A model generated the notes under the pieces. The model did not search any database. It was not told the origin of the DNA and saw only the letters and a program-made list of their open reading frames with translations. A DNA stretch of 64,000 nt, taken from assembly GCA_034231615.1 (NCBI GenBank), contig CM067304.1, forward strand, positions 21,014,589 through 21,078,588, written 5' to 3'. This DNA is from Meghimatium bilineatum. Its lineage: Eukaryota; Mollusca; Gastropoda; Stylommatophora; Philomycidae. Positions within the stretch are counted from its first letter, which is position 1; the number at the start of each line of letters is the position of its first letter. The translations under genes and the position numbers were made by a program. Below are positions 21,431 through 32,366 of the stretch, one piece after another.

Positions 21431-21780
21431 AATTAAGAAAATAGTCTCAAATAGTGATATAAGAGATAAAACACAACAAGGGTACATGTCAAATGTCATA
21501 AGAAAATGCAAATGGAACTACATGGGACAAGTCCTAAGACTAGTTGAAAATAAATTGAACCAACAAGTACTCATGTTACATACTCATGTTACACCGGATT
21601 TGAGAATAAAACGAGGAAGATCTAAAACTACTCTTTAAAAACACCATACTTAAAGAAAAGGAAACAATGGGCTGCAAATCAATACAAGAACTAAAATTGC
21701 AGACAGCGGAACGCAACCCATATAGAATCAAAACCTGTGTCCTATGTGCCGCTCGTTGCACGAAAGAAATAAACTAACTA
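21430..21780 (+). pseudogene. LINE C-terminal fragment
   Basis: KWNYMGQVLRLVENKLNQQV, then RIKRGRSKTTL and, in another frame, PYRIKTCVLCAARCTKEIN. This is the tail pattern of CR1/RTE-like LINE proteins of the GRPKTTW type. Broken. Confidence 0.6.
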
Positions 21781-21789
21781 ACCCGATAG

Positions 21790-22835
21790 TCTGATATTTT
21801 GTGCGCTCATTGTAAAGCTGATTGGCCTTGTGGTTTACTTAAGTATGTACAGTTTTACAGCAGCCTCACTAATGGAAAAAAGAGAGAATTACGCTCAGAG
21901 ATGCATGAATCGTGGTTGTCGACAGTACTAATACCTATACTGCTGATTGGTCACTGGTGAATGGCCTCTTTTTATAAATTCCCCTTACGGAAGACGTGTC
22001 TACGACCAAAATTTACAAATGATAACATAAATAGCATTGCCGGGAAAACATGTAAAGTTCTCTTCAATGGTGAAAGTAGTTGGTTTTTTTTAATACATAA
22101 AACGTTACTGGTCTGTGTGACATATGCACATATTTTCCATCTACTGCATCTGCAGCTGACGGTGCCAAAATAGCTTGAGACCTCAGGATTGATACGACAG
22201 TGAACCATCAAGATAGTTTTATTCTTGTCACTTCCATAAGCTACTATAATTTATTTGAATATATTTCTTCTGGCATCTGAGTAATTTATTATTTTAAGTT
22301 CAATACAAGGAGACGTTCCTACATTATTTAACGAAACGAAATATCGATAAAGGCGCATTTTACAGTCTCTAGTACGCCTGATCCACCGATCTGTTCGCTA
22401 CGCACTGGGAGCCCCAATCCACCCCCTTAGATGATGCTGAGAGGCGGTGGAGTCTCGCAGTGCGCAGATCGATGCATCCGGCAGAAGATCTAGCGACATT
22501 TTAATCTGAGTTCAGTGACGTCACGAAAACTTGAAGAAACTGCACATAATATTAAGAATTTGGAATGTCGACACTTCTTGTATTGAACCTTATTTTATTA
22601 TTAAAATAAAAAGAACATCTTATGGTGAGGCACGTCTCTTTCAACCACGGAATTTAATTCACTTTGGTTAAATCAGAACTGCGACAATAAATATATACAA
22701 TGTAATAGAAATTGTGGCTCAATGAAACAACAATATCCAATGTATAGGTTATTGTAATTTTTCTACATATTATGGTCCATTCTATCGTGTGGCGTTTGTT
22801 AGCATGTCCTTCCATGTTTTACAGATTTCTGTTTT
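21790..22835. other. Unassigned interval
   Basis: No gene recognised. 22621-22680 resembles 845-905. Confidence 0.4.
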
Positions 22836-22839
22836 GAGA

Positions 22840-23082
22840 ACTGTCAATGAGCTGTGTGCCATTGGCTATCATATCTTTTCACAGTCTTCTGTTTCGTGGC
22901 ATGTCAATCATTTCGGATACTGATGTTTTCTCATGCAACAATGCTAAGTTGTCAAGCATCTTCTCTTTTGTCCTTTCTCTATCTCTTTTGCTCTTCAACT
23001 TGTTACGATGTTGTCACTCTTCATGTTGCCACGATGTGTTCCGTCCTTCCTCTTCTCGCGATGTGTATGATTAATTTTACTA
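22840..23082 (-). pseudogene. RTE-like LINE C-terminal fragment (family R54)
   Basis: Minus-strand homology to 54380-55030 and 40370-40725: the CCGAAATGATTGACATGCC, GAAAACATCAGTATCC and CTTGACAACTTAGC blocks are shared. Confidence 0.65.
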
Positions 23083-23084
23083 TA

Positions 23085-23984
23085 GGGGTAGCCGGGGGTA
23101 AGATGGCGCGCGGGGCAATACGGCGTTTCGGTATTTTTTCAGTCTATGTATTTTTTCAGTGGGACATGTTACTAGGTCTGGCGGGAAACGTCTATTCTAT
23201 GACACAACGAAATTTGACAGTTCACGGACAGGTCGTTTTCCAACCATGAGATAAATTTGTTTTTCATGGGTCTTGAATTATTTTCCCCCCAACTTTTTAC
23301 TCCTTGCCTACTGTTATCATTATTGCCATGTTTAATTACATGTTTAAACTGAAACATATATTGTATTGTTAAGTTATTAAGCACATTACATTGTCAAAAT
23401 ACATTTTTGATGTTTTTTGGGTGACTTTTTATTAAAGTTGCTAACCATATAATTTGGGGAAAGATGGCGCACAGTTAGTGGGGCAAGATGGTGCATTAAA
23501 AAATGTGATGGGAAAAATGCAGATGTCATGGATGCTGATCTAAGTCTGGGAGAGACTGATATATATGGTTATAATGATCAACAAACCTTACAAAAGCATT
23601 ATTAGCTTTCAAACGGAACTTACATACTATTTTTTAAGAAATGTTGTTTTCAGAGTAAAGTTACAAACTAGGTCTATCTATTTATTCTATCTATTCTTAA
23701 CACACATTTACACACTGCCTGTGTGATAGACCTGTTGCAGATGTGATTGTCCTCATTTTATAATGGTTTGTATCACCTTTTTTCCTGCGCCATCTTGCCC
23801 CAAAAATGATACAAGATTATTTTTTTACATATGTTAGAAAATTCTCATTCTACTGTCTACACATAGTTGTATGTTGTCAATAACATCACAAATGTAAGAT
23901 AAATGGATAAGCTATACATAATTACGTCTATTTGTCAGAATATGCTAAAATGTGAAAAGTGCGCCATCTTACCCCCTGCCACCC
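23085..23984. mobile_element. Non-autonomous DNA transposon with about 25-bp terminal inverted repeats
   Basis: The left end (GGGGTAGCC then GGGGGTAAGATGGCGC) is the inverse of the right end (GCGCCATCTTACCCCC then TGCCACCC). TA flanks both ends (23083-23084, 23985-23986), a possible target duplication. Inside, GGGGAAAGATGGCGCAC and GGGGCAAGATGGTGC (23457-23495) and the inverse GCGCCATCTTGCCCC (23787-23801) repeat the terminal motif, perhaps as extra transposase binding sites. No long frame. Superfamily not assigned. Confidence 0.75.
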
Positions 23985-23999
23985 TATGTTCTATTTCTA

Positions 24000-24450
24000 T
24001 GAAACTATAAGAAATGTTTTTAAAAAATGAGAATTATAACCCGCAATATGAATGTATGACTCAGAAACATGGATAATGAACAAACAAGTACAAAACAGAA
24101 TAATGATGACTTTGAGATGTGGAGATATATACATGGCCGTAGATACAACTTTTTGCCGTTGAACGGACTGGTTCAATTCCCGTTAGTCTTGAGAATTTAA
24201 AAAAATTATCCTCTAGCTTCCTACTTAAATTTACTTGTATTAACAACAAAAATGTAATTCGCCCATTTTCGTGTGAAATTCCCTATTTTTCATTAGCAAG
24301 ATTTTTTCACCAACAGATCGTTGTGGGAAAGGGGAAGATTTACCAATCTTGTAGTTAAATTTCAAATACTCCTTCATCTTCATTCGTTCACCAGATACTT
24401 GATTATATCTGGAGTTTTGCTTCTTCTAGAAACTTGGCTGTGTTTTGTAA
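24000..24450. other. Unassigned interval with a short LINE relic
   Basis: YECMTQKHG-like reading near 24050-24110 is a relic of an RTE terminus. Otherwise nothing recognised. Confidence 0.35.
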
Positions 24451-24454
24451 CTAG

Positions 24455-24640
24455 TAACGTGCCCACCGAAGACAGATGTGCCGGGCCAATATTGCAAAAA
24501 AACCTTTACACAGCTCATTTCCGTTCTCTGGACTGCATCCTGTTTAATCTATTAGGATCATGGTCCTGCAATAGATATAGAGTGTTCCTTCTACGGTTGT
24601 GTCTCTGGGACAGAGTATTTGCCTCATCTTTCATACTCCC
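24455..24640 (+). repeat. SINE-B fragment
   Basis: GAAGACAGATGTGCC, CATTTCCGTTCTCTGGACTG, CATCCTGTTTAATC, GGATCATGGTCCTG in SINE-B order; the tail is lost. Confidence 0.5.
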
Positions 24641-24769
24641 GGAATTTCTAGTACTAAAATTCATGTTCTTTTTTTTTAAATAGGGGGTGGGGTCGATTTG
24701 AACACCCTCGCTACCCTTATCTACGGGCTTGGATGTAAACATGAATAGACAGAACTGTATGACCAGATT

Positions 24770-24990
24770 CAAACAAGAAGGTCATGATAACACTTCGTAT
24801 GGAAAAAAGCATTATTAAATTAAATACAAATCAAATATAATAGGCATATTTTGTGCAACGCTCAGACGAACATTTATGAATGAATTAAAATCAACAGGCA
24901 TAAATGCACAAGACCTGCAATCCTTGGCAACTGACCGACAGGCATGGAAAACTATGACATCCATCCTATGTGCCTAACTTGGCAAAAGTG
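24770..24990 (+). pseudogene. LINE C-terminal fragment
   Basis: GINAQDLQSLATDRQAWKTM followed by TSILCA and a TAA near 24977: the last helix of a CR1/RTE-like LINE protein. Broken upstream. Confidence 0.65.
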
Positions 24991-24999
24991 GAACTGACT

Positions 25000-25378
25000 G
25001 ACTATGTTGCGCACGCATGTAGTTGCGTTTGTGGGTCTCACCAATGACCCACTAGACAAACCACCCATGCAACAGAAAACCTTAGTAGATGACATGCCGT
25101 TATATTGAGGTTATCTTCTTATAGAAGCTTCATGGCACGTATTCTATACAATTATGCTCCTTGTGCTGTTATTTTGTTGTTGAATCGTGTTTCGTGTTTA
25201 CTTGAATATATGTATGCACCCTCTGTGATTGGGAGGGAGCCAGAGATGTACTGTGCAGCACTGGGGAAGAGGAAACTGACAGCATTGTCTTTTCCTATGG
25301 CACAGTGGCACAGTGACTCAGGACGTGACAATCCTTTTGACTTTAACATTTGGTTGCATGCCTAGAGCAATAGAGAGG
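25000..25378. other. Unassigned interval
   Basis: No gene recognised. Confidence 0.35.
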
Positions 25379-25379
25379 T

Positions 25380-25620
25380 TCGGCATAACCAGTAGTCCTT
25401 TGGTGGCGGGGAATGAGCACAGTGAACCCTATCTTGGCTACAGTGGCTCGGAGCAGTGCACAGGTTGAAACCTACCTTCCTGGAGGTGTGATAGTTATTC
25501 TCTGGCTCTGCCCCGTGGTGGGCCGAAAATCTACAGACTTCCCAGCAATATAATGCCATCGGGTCAAAGGGCATGAGCCCATAGACCGCTGGATCAGCAA
25601 CCAACCAACCAACCATGTTG
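25380..25620 (-). repeat. Dispersed repeat with CAAC-rich end
   Basis: GGGTCAAAGGGCATGAGCCC followed by CTGGATCAGCAACCAACC recurs inverted at 40738-40800. Compact and GC-richer than its surroundings; I compared it with spliceosomal RNAs and saw no match. Confidence 0.5.
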
Positions 25621-25632
25621 CGCATATTCGTT

Positions 25633-25922
25633 ATTCTTCTTCTGTGTTCGTTCTCAAACTCCTTCATATTATAAGGATGTAGTTCGGAGAACGAAATGCG
25701 TTGTGCCATAGTTTACAGCTTGGTTGCAATATCTTTTCCGCTATTCGGTCTGACACATCCGACTTCATCATGACTTCTGTGTTACGTTGACCCTCTGTAT
25801 TGTGGGACAGTCAACTCCACCCCGAAAACCTCAAACCTAGTCGCCTTTTAAGATATGCATGGCAGTTAATAGTGTTGCTATTCTTTGTTTCTTATTCCGG
25901 CTCCGGCAAACACAGACGGGAT
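25633..25922 (-). mobile_element. SINE-A copy, near full length
   Basis: TTCTTCTTCTGTGTTCGTTC, GGAGAACGAAATGCGTTGTG, GACACATCCGACTTCATCAT, then CGCCTTTTAAGATATGCATG and a diverged head ending ACACAGACGGG. Confidence 0.75.
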
Positions 25923-25929
25923 ATTAAAA

Positions 25930-26115
25930 AAAACATGACACGTTTTTGAAGATCTTACTTGAAGGTAGAGTTGAGGGTGCTGAGCAAGAGGTAGACAAAG
26001 TTTGAAGAAAATATCGTGAGATCAACATGATACAGTCTATCAGAGTGCACTACGAAGACAAGAGACAGAAGATGGAGGTCCGCTAATGTTGCTAACCCTC
26101 GATGTCACCTCATAA
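25930..26115 (+). pseudogene. RTE-like LINE 3' fragment (family R31)
   Basis: KHDTFLKILLEGRVEGAEQE and the CAACCCTCGATG 3' block correspond to the R31 terminus. Broken by stops. Confidence 0.65.
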
Positions 26116-26119
26116 CAAA

Positions 26120-27000
26120 GTTTACTGCCTGATACAAAGTTTGGACTAAAATGTGGTGTCTGCTATTATTTCATAGTTTTTCAAGTCTCGCAACTCGCAA
26201 TCTATATATATGTTTAAATTATATATATATTACCGAAAAAAGTTACTGCACTTAAAATAACAAACATTAGTTTAATAAAGACATGTTTACTCGGTGTTTA
26301 CGAAACTGATGTCATTTATTACAATTGTGTTGTGACAAGTTCTGTGATTTCAAAAGTCAACCGCAGTTCCGAGATTATACAGTTTATTCCGAGAAATGAA
26401 TTTAATGTTATTTGACTCGGAATATTGACCGGGTTATTCGTACAATGAACTATTAAACCATAGGCGGAATACTAAATTCCCAAGTAGGGTTCCTTTATCA
26501 GTTCATAATACATACGGGAGTGCGCGTTTTATAGGCAAACTGATGTACAAAGGGTACCACATAACTCTCGGCGGACCCAGGGTGAGCAGATAACCAAGAT
26601 CTCAAAGTACTATTTACATACTTGGAATCGCATGCCAAAAATAGTCAAGGCGACCTCCAAGTATATAAATAGTGACCAACCTAATGCCCAACAAGGGCTC
26701 CAGTCCGGTTACGTGACAATTCTAGGTAACAGGTCTCAGAGGGTCATGGTAATAGGAAATAAACCAAAGATTTTTTATTTGCACCCTAGTACTAAATGTC
26801 ATGTTCGGAATTCCGGGGAGGGGTTTCGACCTCAAATGCCCCCTCCCAACTTATCTACGGACTTCGTCTTCAGAAAAGGGGGAGTGAAGAGAACAGCTTA
26901 CCTAAACAATAAATAAAATAAAAGCTACCCGCTCCACCCCCATTTACAATCTTGGTTTTCATTAAGCTTTTGATGATCTTTTACGGAGAAGCACAGTATT
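26120..27000. other. Mostly unassigned; contains a MITE copy at about 26600-26690
   Basis: TACTTGGAATCGCATGCC, AAAAATAGTCAAGGCGAC, CCAAGTATATAAATAGTGAC is a copy of the 128-bp foldback MITE. ACTAAATGTCATGTTCGG at about 26800 is one unit of the 3450-3597 repeat. No gene recognised. Confidence 0.5.
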
Positions 27001-27004
27001 TTAC

Positions 27005-27335
27005 GGTGGGTACTTCTTCCTCCTTCGTTTTCAAACTCCTGCAGTAATTAGTCAAGAGTTTCAAACTCCTGCAGTAATTAGTCAAGAGTTTCAAACTCCT
27101 GCAGTAATTAGTCAAGAGTAAGAAATGCGTTGTCATTATTTACACATTTTTTGGGCGATATCTGCACTTTTTTCGTTGACTCATCTGACCTCAGCATGGT
27201 TTCTGTGTCACTCTGACCCTTCATAGGATGGGCCAGCCCATTCCATCCCATAATCTTCTTAGTCACCTCTTACTACATGCACTAAACGTAAATTTGTTAG
27301 TCTTTGCTCCCATATTGGGCCACGGCAACACACCC
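27005..27335 (-). mobile_element. SINE-A copy with a 30-bp internal triplication
   Basis: TTTCAAACTCCTGCAGTAAT plus TAGTCAAGAG occurs three times in a row at 27031-27119, near the tail end of the SINE; the rest follows SINE-A to GGCAACACACCCC. Confidence 0.75.
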
Positions 27336-27339
27336 CTAC

Positions 27340-27900
27340 GACTAAGTTAGTACAGTCGTAGGGAATGAGAACGTTACAAGCATATTCACTTACCTGATGG
27401 GCCGACCATTGATATGAAAATAGTACATTCCCCTTGAGGAGACCCAACAAAAGCCGCCAGGTTAAAAAAAAATTGATGGGATAAAATACCAGGCAGTACT
27501 GATGAAATCTAAATCTGTAAACATTCCCATATTGTTGATGAAGGTACAGATAGGCTCAGTAGGTCCCATGAAAGATTATCGTCTGCCATAAAAAATTATT
27601 ATATGGAGAACTCCAGATTGTCTCCCACAAAGTCAGAGTTAAAGAGACATCACTGACTCACTTCTTCTTTCGTTCACTTGAAACATGTCTATATCTGTAA
27701 TTCTGTCTCCTGAATGAAACTCACTGCCTTTTATCGTTCATACCGTGGCCCATAGAGCTTCGATTCCAGTGTTGTTTCCTCAAGATACGTCTGTCTCAGC
27801 GTTTCACTGACTCACTTCTATATAGACACAAATTAATGGGAGAGACATGCACAAGACAGATCCAACTGGCATTACAGAATCAAGAGTGATGTAGCAGCTG
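27340..27900. other. Unassigned interval
   Basis: CTGACTCACTTCT occurs twice (27655, 27808). No gene recognised. Confidence 0.35.
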
Positions 27901-27929
27901 CAGAGAATCTCAGTCTGTGTCCTACAGAC

Positions 27930-28503
27930 TCATTCCATACATGCTCAATGTCCCACAGACTCCTCCCACACATGCTGCTCAATGTCCCACAGACTCCTTC
28001 CACACATGCTGCTCAATGTCCCACAGACTCCTTCCACACATGCTGCTCAATGTCCCACAGACTCCTTCCACACATGCTGCTCAATGTCCCACAGACTCCT
28101 CCCACACATGCTCAATTCTTCTTCTTCTTCTGGGTTCGTTCTCAAACTCCTGAAGATTAACAGGATGTAGTCTGTAGAACGGAATGCGTTGTGTCATGGT
28201 TTACAGCATTGCTGCGCCTTTCGGCCTGACACATCCGACTTCAGCATGGCTTTGGGTCTCTGACCCTATATGGGATGGGACAGCCAACTCCAACTCATAA
28301 CCTCCTTAGTCGCTTTTTACGACAAGCGTGGAAAGTAAACAGTGTTGCTATTCTTTGCTCCCCTTTTGGGCCGTGGCAACACACGGGCGACACATGCTCA
28401 ATGTCCCACAGACTCCTCTTACACATGCTCAATATTCCACTGACTCCTCTTACACATGCACAGTGTCCCACTCTTCCACCCTCTTCACATGCTCAGTTCC
28501 AAA
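27930..28503. repeat. 34-bp minisatellite, interrupted by a SINE
   Basis: CTCAATGTCCCACAGACTCC plus TTCCACACATGCTG repeats about five times at 27945-28115 and resumes at 28391-28500 with shorter, diverged units. The three overlapping open frames there are the repeat. Confidence 0.9.
28116..28390 (-). mobile_element. SINE-A, complete copy inserted in a minisatellite
   Basis: 275 bp from TTCTTCTTCTTCTGGGTTCG to ACACACGGGCGA, flanked on both sides by CACATGCTCAA (28105-28115, 28391-28401). Because the flank is itself a repeat unit, the duplication alone is weak evidence, but the boundaries agree with the copy at 3803-4081. Confidence 0.8.
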
Positions 28504-28679
28504 ACTGAGGACTTTTTCTAAAACCCAACACACAAAACAGCGAGCGACAATAATATGTATTGAAAATATTTGGTTAACACAAAAATTAGTTGAAATTTAT
28601 TTAATTTAATTTATAATTTCAATAATTTATTACATTTATTTGTTAAAATAATTATGTGAAATAATAATTCATTAAAATA

Positions 28680-29375
28680 ACTTCTTCTGCTGTGTTCATT
28701 CTTAAACACCTGCACAATTAGCAGGACATAGTCCAGTAAATAGAATGAACTGTGTCATAGTTTCAATCTTGCAGATTAGCTGCAATATCTACACATTTAG
28801 CCTGACATATCCAACTGTAGCATGATTTTTGTTTGTTGAGTAGTGGATTCGACTAGGCCATCTCGGGGTGCCTAGTCACGTCACTTTCAACCTAGTCCTA
28901 AGAAGGAGTTTTTGGTTATATCGCGACGCTGGGTGCGGACAGGGAACTGACGAAAAGTTCTTGAGCCTTGGCGAAAGGTTGAAAAGGCTGTCGAAAGTTT
29001 TGCTGAAGCTTGTCTACAATCTCGGGACGTACTGCGGATAAGAAGAGTCTTTTCTCTCTTGGAAGTTTCCAAGTCCACAGCAGGTTCCCACCTCAGCTGG
29101 AGATCGTCCGATCCTTGCTACCTTAGCCAGATTTCTCTGTTGCCCAGTGTGCTCCGCGGGGAGGCGTAGCAAGGTCTGAACCAGTATGAGTCCTGGTCCT
29201 GGTTCAACGTCTCTGCACCCCTGTAGCATGATTTATGGGTCATTTTGACCCTATATAGGATGGGACAGCCAACAGTAGTCCATAACCTTCTTAGTTGCCT
29301 CTTATGATGAGAATGGCAGGTAACTCTGTAATTATCTTTTTTTCCCCTTTCAGGCCTAGTAACACATGAACAATG
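28680..29375 (-). mobile_element. SINE-A split by a later insertion
   Basis: Tail half 28680-28828, head half 29221-29375. The halves join at CTGTAGCATGATTT, which is doubled around the insert at 28829-29220. Confidence 0.8.
28829..29220 (-). mobile_element. 392-bp insertion with 14-bp target-site duplication
   Basis: Flanked by perfect CTGTAGCATGATTT copies (28815-28828, 29221-29234). GC-richer than its surroundings. Read on the minus strand it starts GGGGTGCAGAGACG and ends CAACAAACAAA, so it may be a retroposed sequence with a short A-rich tail. ACTGGTTCAGACC near 29180 is only weakly like a Pol III B box. No coding frame of note and no second copy seen here. Confidence 0.75.
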
Positions 29376-29599
29376 ACAACACATACCATTAAGTTCTGAA
29401 TATAAACCCATCCGATTGTAGGCCAAGAACCTAATTATCCCTTCCCAAAAGTGGAGAAAGTGGAAGGTCCGACTATAGACCGACATCCCCAACTTAACAA
29501 AGCCGGCAATAATGAACTTCATCATCATAAGAAATAACCAACATGCTAAATGGAAATTAACACAAACTTTTGCAACTCTAAGAAAATGGCATTCCTTTC

Positions 29600-30320
29600 A
29601 TTTGCTTCACTCATGTAACTTGAATGAATCAAGGAATGAAACCCCGGTGGCTACTGTATTCTGGAACAACCTTACTATACGCCTGCGAAACGTGGACAGT
29701 GTATGCTAGACATGCAAGAAAGTTAAATCATTTCCATATTACATGCCTACGTAAATTACTAAACATCCATTGGTGGGACAAAGTACCAGACTACGAGGTC
29801 TTGGAAAAATCAACCTCAATAAGCATCCACACAATACTTATGAAGGCGCAGGCACGCTGGGCAGGCCATCTTGTGCGTATGGAGAACTCGCGTTTGCCAA
29901 AACAAATATATTATGGAGAACTCAAGGCAGGATTTCGAAAAGCTGGTGGACAGAAAAAGCGTTTCAAAGACACGCTCAAGTCATCCTTGAAACATCTTAA
30001 CATTGACGTAGGCGCTTGGGAGAGCCTCGCTCAGGATAGAACAGCATGGCGTTACAGCATTAGAACGGGAGCACTAGCGGCAGAAGAATTCAGACAAGAA
30101 ACTGCAAGACAGAAGAGAAAAGAAAAAACATCTCAACCTCACACAGATACCTTCTATTGTTGTCAATTCTGTAAAAGAACATTTTGTGCGCGCAATGGAC
30201 TTGCTAGTCATTTAAAAACGCACTATTAACTTTATTATTTATTGTTATTATTATTATGGTTGAGTTTTTGGTCATCGTCGATCACGACGGACGAACATCA
30301 TCATTCTGGAACAATATATC
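29600..30320 (+). pseudogene. LINE 3' part with C2H2 zinc finger terminus
   Basis: C-terminal part of a non-LTR retrotransposon protein. Best frame 29624-30229 (201 codons): LLYACETWTVYARHARKLNH, CLRKLLNIHWWDKVPDYEVL, KAQARWAGHLVRMENSRLPK, GGQKKRFKDTLKSSLKHLNI, a basic run, then the finger YCCQFCKRTFCARNGLASHL with the second His in KTHY before TAA. The 3' UTR ends GATCACGACGGACGAACAT with an ATC tail. It is 5'-truncated, lacking RT and endonuclease, but open over the retained part. Relatives are at 15290-15700 and 56190-56700. The finger probably serves nucleic-acid binding. Confidence 0.8.
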
Positions 30321-30329
30321 CGAAAATAA

Positions 30330-31690
30330 TGAATACCCCGTATCCATGGGGGTATCAATGACTTCCCTATCCATGACTATAGACGGTTTATGAGGTGGCA
30401 AGACTTTGGGGAACAAAGTTTTTCCTGAATGAATTGTCTGTGTTGGGTGTCTGGGCGTTATGACGCGGAACAGCGCTAGTGAATAGTAATTACTATGTAA
30501 CTATTATGTCACCGGCTTCTGACAGTGGCGTTTAAGTGGGAAACGATGAAAGGCAAGACAGCCAGATCACATTTGTTTTTATAAGATACAGAAGAGTTTG
30601 AACTTTGTTCCTGGTTATGTTTATTGTGTGGGGAGAATATGGTAATAAAATAAACATAACAGAGGATTGTGAAATTGATCTCGTCTTCCACTAAATGTAC
30701 AGTGGTTGGGGGAGGGAATCAATTACGGCGCAATTTTACTACAAAATGCCAATGATGTGTTGTGATTTGGAACCTCCTTTCAAATCTTCTATAAAGAAAG
30801 ATTGCATTTAGTCACTTATCTGAATGGCATCACATAATGTGAGGGAAACTTGGATTGGTTGAGCCGATTGTAATGGGTAAGGCCGGTAGTCAATCTGTGG
30901 CCTCAGTGGGCTGGACTAATTAACAGAATATAAGGCTGACTTAGCTAGCCAAGAATACTGCACAAGTAGTTTAGCTTCCAGTTCATACATTTTTATTGTT
31001 ATTGTGATTTTATTCCCGTAAGTGTAAGCGGGAAACGGGAAGATGAATGGCCAGACAAAAACATGCCAGATCACGTTTGTTTTTAAAAGATACAGAAGAG
31101 TTTGAACTTTGTGTGACCTGTATGTTTACCTTATAGGGTAATATAAACTGAGGCACAGCTCAGACAGTTTCACTATTGATTTCATTCCCATCCCTCCAAC
31201 ACTGTCTAAGCGGCAAGTTTTGGATGTCAAAAATGTGAGTGTTTGTGCAAGACTGTAGTATGAAGATTAAGACCTCTGTACAGAACTAATTAGGACTTCA
31301 TTCTATGTTTCTGATTATTGTCTTGGTCAATATTTATATACTTGGAGTCCCTTAAAAATTGGCAAGACCGACCAGCGACATGCACGGAAATACTCAAAAT
31401 CTGCCTTTGAGGTGTTGTTTTAAATTTTCTGTACACAGGTCTTATAGCCTAGTAGACGGTCAGTAACTGTTGTAACATTTGCTTTACCGCAACAAGAAAG
31501 TGTGTGACAGTGTTTAGATTACTGGTAGTTAGTGTTTCCCTACACAAACAAGACTAGGCTACCCATCAGCTTAGGCTATGGTATTTCATTTGTTTTTTCC
31601 AGACCATTACCGTATATTGGTCAATAAATAACATCAGATACTGGTATACTTTTCTGACCAATTTCGATGATCAATTTAAACCTTTATGAT
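30330..31690. other. Unassigned interval with an internal duplication
   Basis: A block of about 90 bp (GGGAAACG ... CCAGATCACATTTG ... GATACAGAAGAGTTTGAACT) occurs at 30536-30610 and again at 31028-31108. A MITE-like piece lies at 31313-31370 (TCAATATTTATATACTTGG). No gene recognised. Confidence 0.5.
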
Positions 31691-31734
31691 AGAAATATAT
31701 GTACTATCATCATCATCAAGGGCCGTCTCCGCAA

Positions 31735-32366
31735 CGAAGGTTGGCTGCAACGTATCTCCAACATCTGTCTCTTGTCTTGGTGGTGCACTCTGCTAGACTG
31801 TAACCTGCCCATCGTGTAATGTTACTCTCCCACTTGTATCTCTGCCTACCTCTTGCTCACTTCCCTTTGACTTTACCCTCAAGTAAGGTCTTCAATAGGG
31901 TGTCATGTCTTTTAATGTGTCCAAAGTATTTTATTTGCCTGATCTTTATTTCTCTTAATAGTTCTTTCTTCATATTAAGTGTCTTTAGCACCTCTTTATT
32001 TGTTTTCTTCTCTTTCTATGATGTTCTCCCTATTCTTCTATATACCCACATCTCAAAGGCATCAATGTTGTCTTCTAATTGTTTATTTAGTGTCCATGTT
32101 TCTGAGCCATACATTAATATGGAATAGATGTAGCATTTTATAATTCTCATTTTTAACTTGTTTGTAATTTGTTTAGATATTAATAATTTCCTCATGTTAT
32201 TGAAGGTACTTTTAGCCATTCCTATTCTCCTTTTAACTTCTGTTTCACATCTGCCATCATTTGTGACTATGTGTCCAAGATATTGATACTGTTTTACTTG
32301 TTGTAGTTTCTCTCCCTGTATGTTTATGTTTACCTCCTGTTCTTCTGTGTCTTTGCTGATTATCAT
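31735..32366 (-). pseudogene. LINE ORF C-terminal region after frameshift, with nonsense codon
   Basis: Continues the preceding frame after the shift: YQYLGHIVTNDGRCETEVKR, YGSETWTLNKQLEDNIDAFE, VYRRIGRTS, then TAG at about 32016 where the 17-kb copy has Trp. The same frame then continues with KEKKTNKEVLKTLNM and IKYFGHIKRHDTLLK. Two lesions therefore separate this element from an open frame. The region is typical of RTE proteins and of unknown exact role. Confidence 0.85.

Noticed and set aside
25440..25560. Possible spliceosomal RNA
   Set aside because: Compared by eye with U1, U2, U4, U5 and U6 features; no Sm site or conserved core in order.
27930..28115. CRISPR-like array
   Set aside because: Units are contiguous without spacers, and the genome is eukaryotic.
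27917..28170. Three frames rich in SHRLLPHMLLNVPQT-like repeats
   Set aside because: Translation of the 34-bp minisatellite.
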